Origin: Nitrososphaeraceae archaeon
Lineage (GTDB): Archaea > Thermoproteota > Nitrososphaeria > Nitrososphaerales > Nitrosopumilaceae
Direction of reading: 5' to 3'
Assembly (NCBI GenBank): GCA_025930495.1
Contig: JAICOU010000005.1
Span: forward strand, 1-45,537
DNA: 45,537 nt
In this document: one piece after another, positions 33,074 through 41,894 of the stretch
Layout of the letters: each line of letters opens with the position of its first letter
Position numbering within the stretch: the first letter of the stretch is position 1
Notes under the pieces: generated by a model
What the model saw: the letters and a program-made list of their open reading frames with translations, nothing else
The model's database searches: none
What the model was told of the DNA's origin: nothing
Made by a program: the position numbers and the translations under genes

Positions 33074-33822
33074 TTCAACTTAGCATATTGAAAATAAATG
33101 GCTATGGACCTTGGACTTTAACCCTAGGCAGTGATAGAGAACATGCACTTCAAATGCTTCAAGCATCACTATACAAAGAGATTCAAAAATTATTTTCAGA
33201 AAAAAATTGTCTTGTTTTCTTAAATAGAGCCGATGAATTTTTTGTAGTTTCTAATGGATTAATCCTAGAGGATCATATTGAAATTCAAAAAAATCTTGAA
33301 AAATCTTTTGATATCAGACTATCTATGTCAATTGGCTATGCTGATTCTCCATTTGAAGCAAATCTTAAAGCATATGAAGGAAAAAAGAATGAGATTTTTC
33401 TAAGTAAAGAATATGCCATTTTTGGTTTTATTAATGGAAAGTTTGAACAACAAGTTTCAATAATGCATTTTGATGTAGACAATCTTACTTCTAGGAAGAA
33501 ACTAAATTCTCCATATGAGATTACTACAACAATTTTTGATTTATACGCAAAAATGTCAAAATTCTTTTTAACAAAAAATTCTCTTACATTTTTTATGGGT
33601 GGAGATAATTTTATGGTCGTTGCAAACGATGATGCTAAAAACTCTGTAAATGATTTCATTAAATTAATTGAAAAAGAAGATAATATTACTTTGAATTGTG
33701 GAATAGGTAATGCAAAAACTGCTAGAGAAGCTGTAAAACTTGCGACTAAATCTCTTGATACAATAAGAGAAATTAGAGATTCGGGAAAAGAAAAACCTAA
33801 TGTTTATGAATTATCATGCTAA
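33070..33822 (+). CDS. arfA: GTP cyclohydrolase III / IIa (archaeal ArfA)
   Basis: The 250-residue protein begins MIQLSILKINGYGPWTLTLGSDREHALQM, as ArfA does. It has two GGDEF-related palm domains, one degenerate (NRADEFFVVSNG) and one with the metal motif MGGDNFMVVAND (about 178-189). It produces 2-amino-5-formylamino-6-ribosylaminopyrimidinone 5'-phosphate, keeping the formyl group, so a separate formamide hydrolase (ArfB) is needed. No ArfB-like creatininase-family gene is in this window. Overlaps the amidohydrolase gene by 7 bases. Confidence 0.94.
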   Translation: MIQLSILKINGYGPWTLTLGSDREHALQMLQASLYKEIQKLFSEKNCLVFLNRADEFFVVSNGLILEDHIEIQKNLEKSFDIRLSMSIGYADSPFEANLKAYEGKKNEIFLSKEYAIFGFINGKFEQQVSIMHFDVDNLTSRKKLNSPYEITTTIFDLYAKMSKFFLTKNSLTFFMGGDNFMVVANDDAKNSVNDFIKLIEKEDNITLNCGIGNAKTAREAVKLATKSLDTIREIRDSGKEKPNVYELSC

Positions 33823-35006
33823 TCAAAAATGCAAGTATTCTATTAGGTAAAGAGTTAGATTTTATTTCAAATACTAACATAAAGATTCAAGATCAAAGAT
33901 TCAAACGAATCCAACCCAATCTAGGAGCTAGTGCAAAAGAAGAATCACTAGATTGTGAAGGATTATTGTTAATTCCAGGATTTGTAAATTGTCATACACA
34001 CATAGGTGATTCTATTGCAAAAGATATTACACTGAACAGTTCAGTTGACAAACGAATTCATCCTGTTTCTGGTGCTAAACCAATAATTCTAAAAAATACC
34101 GATAAAAACTATCTTGCAAGTTTTATGAAAAATTCTTGTCATTCCATGTTAAATAAAGGAATTACAACTTTTGTCGATTTTAGAGAGGGTGGAATTGAAG
34201 GAGTTTTACTACTAAAACAAGTTCTGTCTGAATTACCACTGCGTTCATTTATTCTTGGAAGATTAGAATTCTATCAAGGACCAATTGAAATTAAAAAAAA
34301 CATTCCTTTACCTAGACATAAAATGGATGAACTAACGGAATTACTAAAGAAATGTGACGGTATTGGAGTAAGCGGGGCAAATGAAAACAGTTCTTCTGTG
34401 CTAAATTATTATTCTAATACCCCTAAAATTAGAGCCATTCATTCATCTGAGACAAAGCAAAGTGTTTCTATATCAAAGAAACTTACTGGAAAATCTGAAA
34501 CTATACGTGCATTGAATCTAAAACCCCATTTTCTGGTACACATGACTCACGCTTCATCAGGTGATATACATGCTGCAACAAAAAGAACTCATGGAATTGT
34601 GATTTGTCCTAGAGCAAACGCTGCACTTGCTGAAGGAATTCCTGACATTGAATTGATGAAGAAAGCCGGTTGTACAATAGCATTAGGCACTGATAATGTA
34701 ATGATAAATTCTCCAGATATGTTTAGAGAAATGGATTATTTGTGGAAAGTAACTATGGGTATTCACAAGAAAAGAATCAACCCAAAAGAAATTCTAAAAA
34801 TGGCAACTGTGAACGGTGGAAAAATTTTGAGAAAAGATATTGGAGTAATTGAAAATGGTAAATTTGCAGATTGTATTTTCATAGATAAACATGCATTGGA
34901 TTTAGAGCCAATGCATAGTCCACATGCATCTATTGTACATAGAGCATCTGAATCTACGATTAGAGCTGTAATGATTGGAGGTAAAATAGTCCATGGAAAA
35001 ATCTAG
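33816..35006 (+). CDS. Amidohydrolase-superfamily deaminase in the riboflavin operon
   Basis: The 396-residue protein has the ordered metal and catalytic residues of the cytosine/methylthioadenosine-deaminase group: His60 and His62 (NCHTHIGDS), His209 with Glu212 (RAIHSSETK, matching the HxAET motif), His242 (LVHMTH) and Asp293 (LGTDN). ICPRANAALAEGIPDIELMKKAG is the CPxSN-type segment of the same group. It is wedged between arfA and arfC, overlapping both (7 and 14 bases), so it is translated with them. The pathway needs a pyrimidine deaminase, and the RibD-type deaminase domain is missing from the neighbouring reductase. This is a strong candidate for that step; ArfB replacement is the alternative. 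Confidence 0.85.
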   Translation: MLIKNASILLGKELDFISNTNIKIQDQRFKRIQPNLGASAKEESLDCEGLLLIPGFVNCHTHIGDSIAKDITLNSSVDKRIHPVSGAKPIILKNTDKNYLASFMKNSCHSMLNKGITTFVDFREGGIEGVLLLKQVLSELPLRSFILGRLEFYQGPIEIKKNIPLPRHKMDELTELLKKCDGIGVSGANENSSSVLNYYSNTPKIRAIHSSETKQSVSISKKLTGKSETIRALNLKPHFLVHMTHASSGDIHAATKRTHGIVICPRANAALAEGIPDIELMKKAGCTIALGTDNVMINSPDMFREMDYLWKVTMGIHKKRINPKEILKMATVNGGKILRKDIGVIENGKFADCIFIDKHALDLEPMHSPHASIVHRASESTIRAVMIGGKIVHGKI

Positions 35007-35649
35007 ACCACATGTAATTCTAAGTGCTGCAATTTCAATAGATGGAAAAATTGCTACACGTTTAGGTGATTCAAAACTGTCTTCTAAAAAAGATAAAATT
35101 AGACTTCATAGACTTCGTTCAAAAGTTGATGCAATACTGGTAGGAAAAAATACAATACATAGAGATGATCCATTACTTACTGTAAGATATGTGAAAGGAA
35201 AAAACCCTACAAGAATAATTTTAGATTCTCAAGGAACAATACCTGTCAATTCAAAAATTTTACAAACATGTAATAAAGTTCCGACTATTATTGCAGTTTC
35301 TAAAAAAATTAGCAAAGTAAATTTACAAAAATTAAAAAAATTCCCTGTTGAAATAATCATGACTGGTGAAAATTCAGTCAACATAAAATCCTTAATGAAT
35401 AATCTAAGTAAAAGAAAAATTAATACAGTTCTGGTTGAAGGAGGTGGAACCGTTAACTGGCAATTTATTCAAAATAACTTGTTTGATGAAATTCTGATAA
35501 CTATTACTCCATTTATCATTGGAGGTATTGATGCGATAACATTTGTTCAAGGACGAGGTTTTGATAAAATCATAAAATCGCCTAGACTTCGATTAAATAC
35601 AATAAAAAGACTCGAAAATTACCTTGTTTTACATTATACAAAAGTGTAA
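34993..35649 (+). CDS. arfC: Riboflavin-pathway reductase (RibD C-terminal domain, ArfC)
   Basis: The 218-residue protein has a DHFR-like RibD C-domain fold: RPHVILSAAISIDGKIATRLGDSK (1-30), LRSKVDAILVGKNTIHRDDPLLTVRYV, TRIILDSQG, NTVLVEGGGTVNWQFIQNNLFDE. It reduces the ribosyl side chain of the pyrimidine intermediate with NAD(P)H. The N-terminal cytidine-deaminase domain of bacterial RibD is absent. It overlaps the amidohydrolase gene by 14 bases. Confidence 0.93.
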   Translation: MEKSRPHVILSAAISIDGKIATRLGDSKLSSKKDKIRLHRLRSKVDAILVGKNTIHRDDPLLTVRYVKGKNPTRIILDSQGTIPVNSKILQTCNKVPTIIAVSKKISKVNLQKLKKFPVEIIMTGENSVNIKSLMNNLSKRKINTVLVEGGGTVNWQFIQNNLFDEILITITPFIIGGIDAITFVQGRGFDKIIKSPRLRLNTIKRLENYLVLHYTKV

Positions 35650-35682
35650 GTTATTATACTTAATTCAAAATATAACAAGAAA

Positions 35683-35934
35683 TTGGCAGCAAAAAAGAAA
35701 GCTACAACAAAAAAGAAAACTACAACTAAAAGCACTAGTAAAAAATCAAAGACTAAAGCAAAATCATCAGGCAAATCCAAGTCTAAAAAACCAGCATTTG
35801 GTGGTTATGCAATTAATTTTGCAGGTCGTCAAGAAACTGTAGAACAAGTTTTTGGTAACAAACCTATTGCACCAAGTGAAATGACAAAAAAGATTTGGAC
35901 ATTTGTTAAAGCAAAAAGCCTTTCTAATCGTTAG
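35683..35934 (+). CDS. Lys-rich protein with SWIB-like C-terminal segment
   Basis: The 83-residue protein starts at TTG 35683. Residues 1-40 are mostly Lys, Thr, Ala and Ser (AAKKKATTKKKTTTK...), like a histone-tail or H1-type nucleic-acid-binding segment. Residues about 40-83 (FGGYAINFAGRQETVEQVFG..., IAPSEMTKKIWTFVKAKSL) have features of a truncated SWIB/MDM2-type helical unit. A DNA-binding role is inferred. It follows arfC by 33 bases and is followed by a strong hairpin. Confidence 0.7.
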   Translation: MAAKKKATTKKKTTTKSTSKKSKTKAKSSGKSKSKKPAFGGYAINFAGRQETVEQVFGNKPIAPSEMTKKIWTFVKAKSLSNR

Positions 35935-35942
35935 ACACAAAA

Positions 35943-35967
35943 TTGTTAACGAGTAATTCGTTAACAA
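35943..35967 (+). terminator. Strong hairpin after the Lys-rich gene
   Basis: ttgttaacga (35943-35952) and tcgttaacaa (35958-35967) form a perfect 10-bp stem with loop gtaat. The hairpin begins 9 bases after the stop codon and is flanked by A-rich and T-rich bases, so the duplex extends by further A-T pairs past one mismatch. It probably ends the transcript. Confidence 0.55.
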
Positions 35968-36039
35968 ATTTCCCATCTTTTAATTATTTATCTGAAAATT
36001 TGAATAAGATATAGATATTGGATTTCATTTGTAAATGTC

Positions 36040-36597
36040 ATGTCAACTGCATCTTTAAGACGAGATCATGATCTAATAGAAAAAGTCATCAAAGCAATGG
36101 AATCCACAATTCAACTTTTAAGTGATGGTAAACAAATTCCTGAATCTATATTATTACCTGTTATTGATTTTTCAAAAAATTTCACTGACGTTTGTCATCA
36201 TAGTAAAGAAGAGAACTCACTATTTCCTGCATTAGAGCAAGCAGGAATGCCACGTAATATGGGTCCAATAGCAATGATGTTAATAGATCATGAACGTTCA
36301 AGAGAAATTGGAAAAGAAATGGAAAATTCTGCTAAGGATTACATTTCATCTGGTAATTCCACAAAATTGATTAGTGATATGCAACAATATGTAGAACACA
36401 TAACAGAACATCTGTGGAAAGAAAATAATAGATTGTTTATGATGGCTGAAGCACGTTTGCAATATGTTGCAAAAAAAGTTGATAAAGAACTAAATGACAT
36501 TGAGGAATTAAAACTAAAAGAAACTGGAAAAACTAGAGAACATTATGAACAATTAGCTGAAACACTAATCCGAGATGTTTCTCAATCCAGAAATTAA
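36040..36597 (+). CDS. Hemerythrin HHE-domain protein
   Basis: The 185-residue all-helical protein has the His/Glu iron ligands of hemerythrin-like domains: RRDHDLI, VCHHSKEENSLFPAL (about 58-72), LIDHERSREI and HITEHLWKENNRLF (about 125-138). The expected diiron site binds O2, NO or iron, with sensing or storage functions. A C-terminal helix-rich extension is charged. Two bases separate it from the following small gene. Confidence 0.9.
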   Translation: MSTASLRRDHDLIEKVIKAMESTIQLLSDGKQIPESILLPVIDFSKNFTDVCHHSKEENSLFPALEQAGMPRNMGPIAMMLIDHERSREIGKEMENSAKDYISSGNSTKLISDMQQYVEHITEHLWKENNRLFMMAEARLQYVAKKVDKELNDIEELKLKETGKTREHYEQLAETLIRDVSQSRN

Positions 36598-36599
36598 AT

Positions 36600-36866
36600 T
36601 TGTCTTACAGTATATTTGGTCAAGTGGTTGGAGTCAGAAAATACGCCAATGGGGATATTGAGCTAGATTTCTATCATGATGATGAACTTACTGAATACAA
36701 ATATTCCTCAAATTCTAATCTGTTAGGTAACTTTCCTAAGGAATTAGCTGAAACTTTAGCCTCAACTCTAGCATCTGACATATGTATTGAAATTTACTTT
36801 AATGAGAGTGGAAGCCCAACTCATATTGAGTTAGAAGAATGTGATTATGATGATGAAGAAAACTAA
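36600..36866 (+). CDS. Small acidic protein, function unknown
   Basis: The 88-residue protein starts at TTG 36600. It is cytosolic and acidic, with a DIELDFYHDDELTEYKYSSNSNLLGNF stretch and a tail ending EECDYDDEEN. It has mixed alpha/beta character and one Cys in DICIEIYF. The 2-base gap suggests co-translation with the hemerythrin gene. No family recognised. Confidence 0.6.
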   Translation: MSYSIFGQVVGVRKYANGDIELDFYHDDELTEYKYSSNSNLLGNFPKELAETLASTLASDICIEIYFNESGSPTHIELEECDYDDEEN

Positions 36867-36906
36867 CAAACTTGGGATAAATTCTAATTCTAATGATTAA
36901 GAGAAC

Positions 36907-38308
36907 TTATTCCACATAATGATGGTGGCTTAGATTGTCATAGAATCTAACTGATTTAATGTTCACAAATTCAAGCATTCCATATCTTGATAATTCTCTT
37001 CCAAATCCACTATGTTTTATTCCCCCAAATGGAATTCTTGGATCTGATATTACCACATTATTGACACTAACTATTCCAGATTCTATTCGCCTCGACATTT
37101 TTTCAGCTTTTGCTAGATCTTTAGTCCAAATACTTGCTCCTAATCCAAATTCTGTATCATTTGCTAACTTTACAGCTTCGCTTTCATTTTCAACTATTGT
37201 TATAGGGGCAACTGGACCAAATGTCTCTTCTTTTGCAATTCTCATATTTGGTTTAACATTTGTAAGAATCGTGGGTTGGTAGAAGTATCCATTTCTATCA
37301 ATTTCTGAACCTCCTAAAAGAATTTCAGCACCATTCTTTCTTGCATCTTCTACAATTCCTGAAATAGTTTCTAAACCACTTTTACTTGATAAAGGTCCTA
37401 TATCAGTTTCAATTAAAGTAGGATCACCAACTTTTAATTGAGATACTTTTTTGATAAATAATTCAATGAAATCTTTAGCAATATTTTTACCAACAAAGAA
37501 TCTTTTGGATGCGACACAACTTTGACCACAGTTGATGAATCTGCCTTTAACTGCTCCTTCTACAGCTTTTTCAATAATTGCATCATCTAATACAATAAAT
37601 GGATCACTTCCTCCAAGCTCCAAAACACATTTCTTTAAATTCATTGCAGCTCTTTGGCCTACCTTAGCACCTGCATCTGTACTGCCTGTAAATGTCACCG
37701 CATTAACATCAGAATCTATAAGATGATTGGCAGATTCTACACTTCCTATTACTGTTTGAAATATTCCATCTGGTATGCCTGATTCAGTAAATGCTTTTTC
37801 AATCTCAATACCTGATTGCATTGTAACTCTAGATGGTTTCATTACTATGACATTGCCTGCCATTAAACATGGTGCAGCAAATCTCAGAGCTTGCCAATAA
37901 GGAAAATTCCATGGCATAATTGAACCAATTACCCCCAGTGGTTCAAAAGTAAGAAAACTTTTTCTTGCATCTGTGTTTAATACTTCATCAGCAAGAAAAC
38001 TATCTCCATGATCTGCATAAAATTCCAATGCCCATGCACATTTTTCAACTTCACCAATTGACTCTTTGATTGATTTTCCCATTTCCGAGGTTTCAATTTT
38101 TGCCATTTCCATTTTGTTCTTTTTTAAATATTCGACTAAATGGTAAATGTAGCTTCTACGTTTTTCATAATCTTTTTTCCATTCTGGAAAAGCTCTTTTT
38201 GCCTTTCCAACTAACTGGAATACTTGCTCTTTATCCATTGTTGTGTATTTTGCAATTTCTTCCTCAGTTGCTGGATTTATTGTGGTTATTTGATTCAGGA
38301 TTTTTCAA
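36907..38308 (-). CDS. Succinate-semialdehyde dehydrogenase-like aldehyde dehydrogenase; 5' end apparently frameshifted
   Basis: From ATG 38238 the product is 443 residues with all ALDH motifs: MPWNFPYWQ (about 108-116), VTFTGSTDAG (181-190), Glu207 (LELGG), Cys241 (NCGQSC) and GIVSVNNVVISDPRIPFGG. That product lacks the usual first strand. The same frame upstream encodes QITTINPATEEEIAKYTT, a standard ALDH beginning, but no ATG, GTG or TTG precedes it in frame. A TTG at 38308 with a Shine-Dalgarno site (38316-38320) is out of frame by one base in an A5 run (38301-38305). Deleting one A would join them. NADP-dependent oxidation of succinate semialdehyde is likely. Confidence 0.85.
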
Positions 38309-38315
38309 CTGAATT

Positions 38316-38320
38316 CTCCT
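38316..38320 (-). promoter_or_regulatory. Shine-Dalgarno site of the aldehyde dehydrogenase gene
   Basis: AGGAG on the minus strand lies 7 bases before the TTG at 38308, ideal spacing for initiation. It supports this TTG, and not ATG 38238, as the ancestral start. Confidence 0.6.
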
Positions 38321-38452
38321 ATTTAATTTAGTAACTTCTTTCTCAAATTTTTAGATGCTTTGAAAGTATTTTTGTATATAATTTAATGATAATGTGATTG
38401 AATTCTTCATATGTTCATTCTGAATTAGTATTTTTTCTAAATAGTTGTAATA

Positions 38453-38968
38453 CTAGAATGTCTGTTGCATATCTTTTTTAATTTCATCAATTTTTTTTGA
38501 GTATGCTTTTTTTGATTTGTCATTCTTTTTTAAATTTAATACATTTCCACATGATGGACACTTGAACATTCCTTCTAATGCATCCTCAAATGTAACTCTG
38601 TGGCAATCTTCGTTTCCACAATGATAAAAATCTGAATAATTTTCGTAATCAAATCTTTGTTGTAGTCTTTCTGTGATTTTCTTTTTTTGACTCTCTATGA
38701 AATGTTCTACTTCTTCCCTACGTGTTCTCCATCTATATACAAACCATCCTTTGCGTTCATCTTTGACTCTAATTCCAGTGATGAGTGATTTTCCAAATAG
38801 ATCATACAAAACTTTTCTAACCATGTTGATCCTCAAACCCGTGGAACTTGCAATTTCCTCATCTGTCGCATCTTCTGCCTTCAAAAGCGATCTTGCAACC
38901 TTAAGATACTCATCTCCTCCTATCATGGATGCAATTCTAACAAAAGGGTCTTCGTATTTGTCTACCAA
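38453..38968 (-). CDS. tfe: Transcription initiation factor TFE (alpha subunit)
   Basis: The 171-residue protein has a winged-helix N domain (ATDEEIASSTGLRINMVRKVLYDLFGKSLI, about 33-62) with the YRWRTRREEVEHF coiled region, then a zinc ribbon HCGNEDCHRVTFEDALEGMFKCPSCGNVL (about 115-143). TFE stimulates promoter opening with TBP and TFB. A Lys-rich tail follows. It lies 26 bases downstream of the trm56 stop, in the same minus-strand run. Confidence 0.93.
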   Translation of the reverse strand: MVDKYEDPFVRIASMIGGDEYLKVARSLLKAEDATDEEIASSTGLRINMVRKVLYDLFGKSLITGIRVKDERKGWFVYRWRTRREEVEHFIESQKKKITERLQQRFDYENYSDFYHCGNEDCHRVTFEDALEGMFKCPSCGNVLNLKKNDKSKKAYSKKIDEIKKDMQQTF

Positions 38969-38994
38969 CTCTAGTCACTACTGATTTTCTATTA

Positions 38995-39525
38995 TTAATC
39001 CCTTGTTCCGCTTACTAGGACATTTTTGCCTTTTCTTGTAGGTATGATCTTTCTTTTAGCCCCTGGGAAACTATTCTTAAATTGCTCTCCTTTTTGAATA
39101 CGATCAAGAAGTATAGCTAAGGCACTAATCTCTGAATGAGGTTGGTTCCCTATTCCTATATTGTAATCCGCAAGTTCATAGATTTCTCTAGGTACTTTTT
39201 CTGCACCTACCACAATTAGTAAATTTTTCTCTTTTCTAAGTTGGTCATCTACATCATTGATACTTTCTCCATACATAGTGAGATGTACTATTTTATATTC
39301 TTCTTTTTTCTTTTTTACAATTGACTTCCAATTATCAATAAATTCTACAACAAAATTCCCGCCCCACGTATTATTGATTTTTTCTAAAGTATCTCTAATT
39401 TCTGGATTTATCTCAGTCATGAATATTTTGGCACAACCAAAAGCTCTTGCAACTAGAGCTACATGTGTAGTTACTCTATCGTCTCTAACAAGACGTTGTC
39501 CAATCCTTACAACTTCAATTACCAT
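38995..39525 (-). CDS. trm56: tRNA ribose 2'-O-methyltransferase aTrm56 (SPOUT)
   Basis: The start at 39525 ([17 protein letters not shown]) fits the family better than ATG 39537, although both are possible. The 176-residue SPOUT protein has [65 protein letters not shown]. It methylates C56 in the tRNA T loop using SAM. It overlaps the 3' end of hflX by 11 bases or more. Confidence 0.93.
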   Translation of the reverse strand: MVIEVVRIGQRLVRDDRVTTHVALVARAFGCAKIFMTEINPEIRDTLEKINNTWGGNFVVEFIDNWKSIVKKKKEEYKIVHLTMYGESINDVDDQLRKEKNLLIVVGAEKVPREIYELADYNIGIGNQPHSEISALAILLDRIQKGEQFKNSFPGAKRKIIPTRKGKNVLVSGTRD

Positions 39526-40636
39526 ATGTATTGTCAAACTCCTTCGGAGTCTCTTTTTTGAATTCCGGTGATTTTTGACTTTGAATAATATCTTTGATTA
39601 GATCTTTTAACTCATTAACATTATATCCTGTTTTAGCTGACACTGCAATCCTTTTTTTATAATCTTTTAAATTAAGAATCTCTATTTTTTCTTCAATTTC
39701 ATTAGTTATCAATAAATCTGATTTATTTAAAGCGAAAATTATTCTATCCATTTCAACTCTTAATTCACTTAAAGTTCGCATACAGCTTGCAAATTTCTTT
39801 CTTAATTCAAACAATGAATCACTAATATCAACTACAACTATTATAACATCAGTATGAATCAATTCTTCTAATGTAGATTTGAATGCATCAATCATGTACG
39901 CAGGTAACTTACTGATAAATCCAACAGTATCTGCAATTAAAAATGGTTCATGATCAATGGAAAATCTTCTTGTAGTTGTAGAGAGAGTTGTAAACAAACT
40001 TTTGCTTTGTTCTTTAGACTCTCCTGTAATTTTATTAAACAATGTAGTTTTTCCAGACGAAGTATATCCTGCAAGAGATATGGTCTTAAACCCAAGTCTT
40101 TTCCTTCCCTGTCGATGAAGCTCTCTTTGTTTTCCAGCTTTTTCAAGTTTTGATTTTACAGATTGCATTCTATGTTTGATATCATCATGGTAAACATCGA
40201 TCTCAAATTTTCCTATTCCCATAAACCCTGGTTGTTCTCCCATGCTAGAGAGACGTACTTTTTCTTTAGCTCTGACCAGTTCATATCGTAGTTGAGCCAA
40301 TTTCACTTGCAATTTAGATTCAGCACTTGATGCTCTACTTTCAAAAATCTCTAGAATTAATGCTTCTCTATCTAAAATTTCTCTATGTAATACAGATGCT
40401 AAGTTATAATTTTGACTTGGCTTTAATATTTCATCAAAAACAATAACGTCTGGTTTGAGTTTTTCTGCAATTTCTTCTAATTTCTCTAAAACTCCTCCAC
40501 TAATTCCATATTTTGGTTTCTTTAGAAAATGTTGTTTTATTGTATGTATGACTTGTATTCCTGCAGCATCGCATAATCCTACAGCTTCAGTCACAGCATC
40601 TTCTTTATCATATGTAATTAGTATTGCAGAATTCAT
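39515..40636 (-). CDS. hflX: HflX-family ribosome-associated GTPase
   Basis: The 373-residue GTPase has an N-terminal HflX domain, a Gly-rich linker region ([15 protein letters not shown]) and a G domain: G1 [16 protein letters not shown] (about 191-206), G3 DTVGF and G4 NKSDLL. HflX binds the 50S subunit and can split or rescue stalled ribosomes. Genes for TFE and Trm56 follow in the same direction, and a PhoU-type gene precedes. Confidence 0.95.
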   Translation of the reverse strand: MNSAILITYDKEDAVTEAVGLCDAAGIQVIHTIKQHFLKKPKYGISGGVLEKLEEIAEKLKPDVIVFDEILKPSQNYNLASVLHREILDREALILEIFESRASSAESKLQVKLAQLRYELVRAKEKVRLSSMGEQPGFMGIGKFEIDVYHDDIKHRMQSVKSKLEKAGKQRELHRQGRKRLGFKTISLAGYTSSGKTTLFNKITGESKEQSKSLFTTLSTTTRRFSIDHEPFLIADTVGFISKLPAYMIDAFKSTLEELIHTDVIIVVVDISDSLFELRKKFASCMRTLSELRVEMDRIIFALNKSDLLITNEIEEKIEILNLKDYKKRIAVSAKTGYNVNELKDLIKDIIQSQKSPEFKKETPKEFDNTYGN

Positions 40637-40765
40637 TTTATTTACAATATTCTCACGTATTACTCAAGTTAAAGCTTCACTAATTTTTTCATTACAACAA
40701 AGGATCTTGATAAATTATTTGATTAATGTATCTTTTATCCTGGTATACTCTGTTCTCACGCGTAA

Positions 40766-41809
40766 TCATGCTATTTTCTTTAATGATTTTTCTATATTCA
40801 TATTAAGAACAATTTCTGCTATGTCGCTAGAATATTCTGAAATCCTTCTGATGTTTTCTGTCATTCTTCTAATTCTGTAGATTTCTTCATCATCTTTGAG
40901 TGATTTTGATGCATCTCTTACTCTTTTTTCATATTTTATGATCTCATTTGTCTTCTCAATTGTTTTTTCAGCTTGTACATAGTCTTCTTTGAATAATGCC
41001 AAGCATGCATCATCTAAAACAGATAATGCAAATTCATTCATTTCTTCAATTTTCTCTACTATTTCTTTCTTTACTGGTTTTTTGAATTCTAATACATCTT
41101 TTGCAATAAATGCTGCATGATCCCCAGTTCTTTCAATATTTTTTACAACTAATCTATATCCAAGACAATCTCTAGCATTTCTAAAGCCCATCTCTTTTAA
41201 CATGTGTTCATTTTGAATTGCAATCTTTAACTGTCGAATAATATAAAATCCGAACCTGTCTACTTCATCATCCGTGTTGATTACTTCCTGTGCAAGCTCC
41301 AAATTGTTTTCTCTCATTGCTAAAATTGCATCATTTGACATTGATTTAGCAAGATGAATCATTCGTTTGAATGCACCATCAACAGACAATTCCAGTAGGT
41401 TGACAAGAACCTGAACAGTAATTCCTCCACTAGAATCTGAAATGATTTCAGATCCCATTAGCATTCTTTTTACAGCTTCTTTTACAGTATTTCTTTGGTT
41501 TGGACTTAATCTTCCAGTTTTTGGTTTGATATTGATTGTTTTATAACCTAAAAAATACAAAGAAATTAATTTTCTTACAATCGATGCTGTTTCCTCATCA
41601 TCTATCTCAATTGTAGCATCTTCTTTCTTTTGAGATCTTGTTTCGAATTTTGGTGGATAAATCTCTAATGTAGATGAATCTTTTCTTCTCATTCTAATTT
41701 GATCTCCTTGTTTTAGCCCAAGATCCATAACCCATTGTTTAGGTAGTGAAACTATGTATGATGACTTGCCTGTAAACTGAATTTTTCTTGTTTCCTCTCT
41801 TTCTTCCAT
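40766..41809 (-). CDS. Phosphate regulator: SpoVT/AbrB + two PhoU domains
   Basis: The 347-residue protein has an N-terminal AbrB-like DNA-binding domain (RKIQFTGKSSYIVSLPKQWVMDLGLKQGDQIRM, about 6-39) and two PhoU three-helix domains (about 110-215 and 220-330) with FGFYIIRQLKIAIQNEHML and AAFIAKDVLEF helices. Archaeal AbrB-PhoU proteins are thought to regulate phosphate uptake. No Pst transporter is in this window. Confidence 0.92.
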   Translation of the reverse strand: MEEREETRKIQFTGKSSYIVSLPKQWVMDLGLKQGDQIRMRRKDSSTLEIYPPKFETRSQKKEDATIEIDDEETASIVRKLISLYFLGYKTINIKPKTGRLSPNQRNTVKEAVKRMLMGSEIISDSSGGITVQVLVNLLELSVDGAFKRMIHLAKSMSNDAILAMRENNLELAQEVINTDDEVDRFGFYIIRQLKIAIQNEHMLKEMGFRNARDCLGYRLVVKNIERTGDHAAFIAKDVLEFKKPVKKEIVEKIEEMNEFALSVLDDACLALFKEDYVQAEKTIEKTNEIIKYEKRVRDASKSLKDDEEIYRIRRMTENIRRISEYSSDIAEIVLNMNIEKSLKKIA

Positions 41810-41824
41810 AATCTACATTAAAAA

Positions 41825-41836
41825 ATCCAATCTATA
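41825..41836. promoter_or_regulatory. TATA-like element between phoU-like and PUA genes
   Basis: ctatatag sits in the 31-85 bp divergent region and is itself palindromic, so it could act as the TATA box for either gene. Distance to the plus-strand ATG at 41895 implies a leader of about 40 bases. Confidence 0.35.
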
Positions 41837-41894
41837 TAGTTTGGTTCTAATAGTATATACTAACATTGAACTAATATTTAGAAAAGATCGTGAT

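Noticed and set aside
38309-38452. Small gene between the aldehyde dehydrogenase and tfe genes
   Set aside because: No ORF with a credible start or composition; the stretch is AT-rich promoter-like DNA.
40455-40880. Plus-strand 141-residue ORF across the hflX and phoU-like genes
   Set aside because: It is antisense to two clear genes and looks like the complement of their coding sequence.
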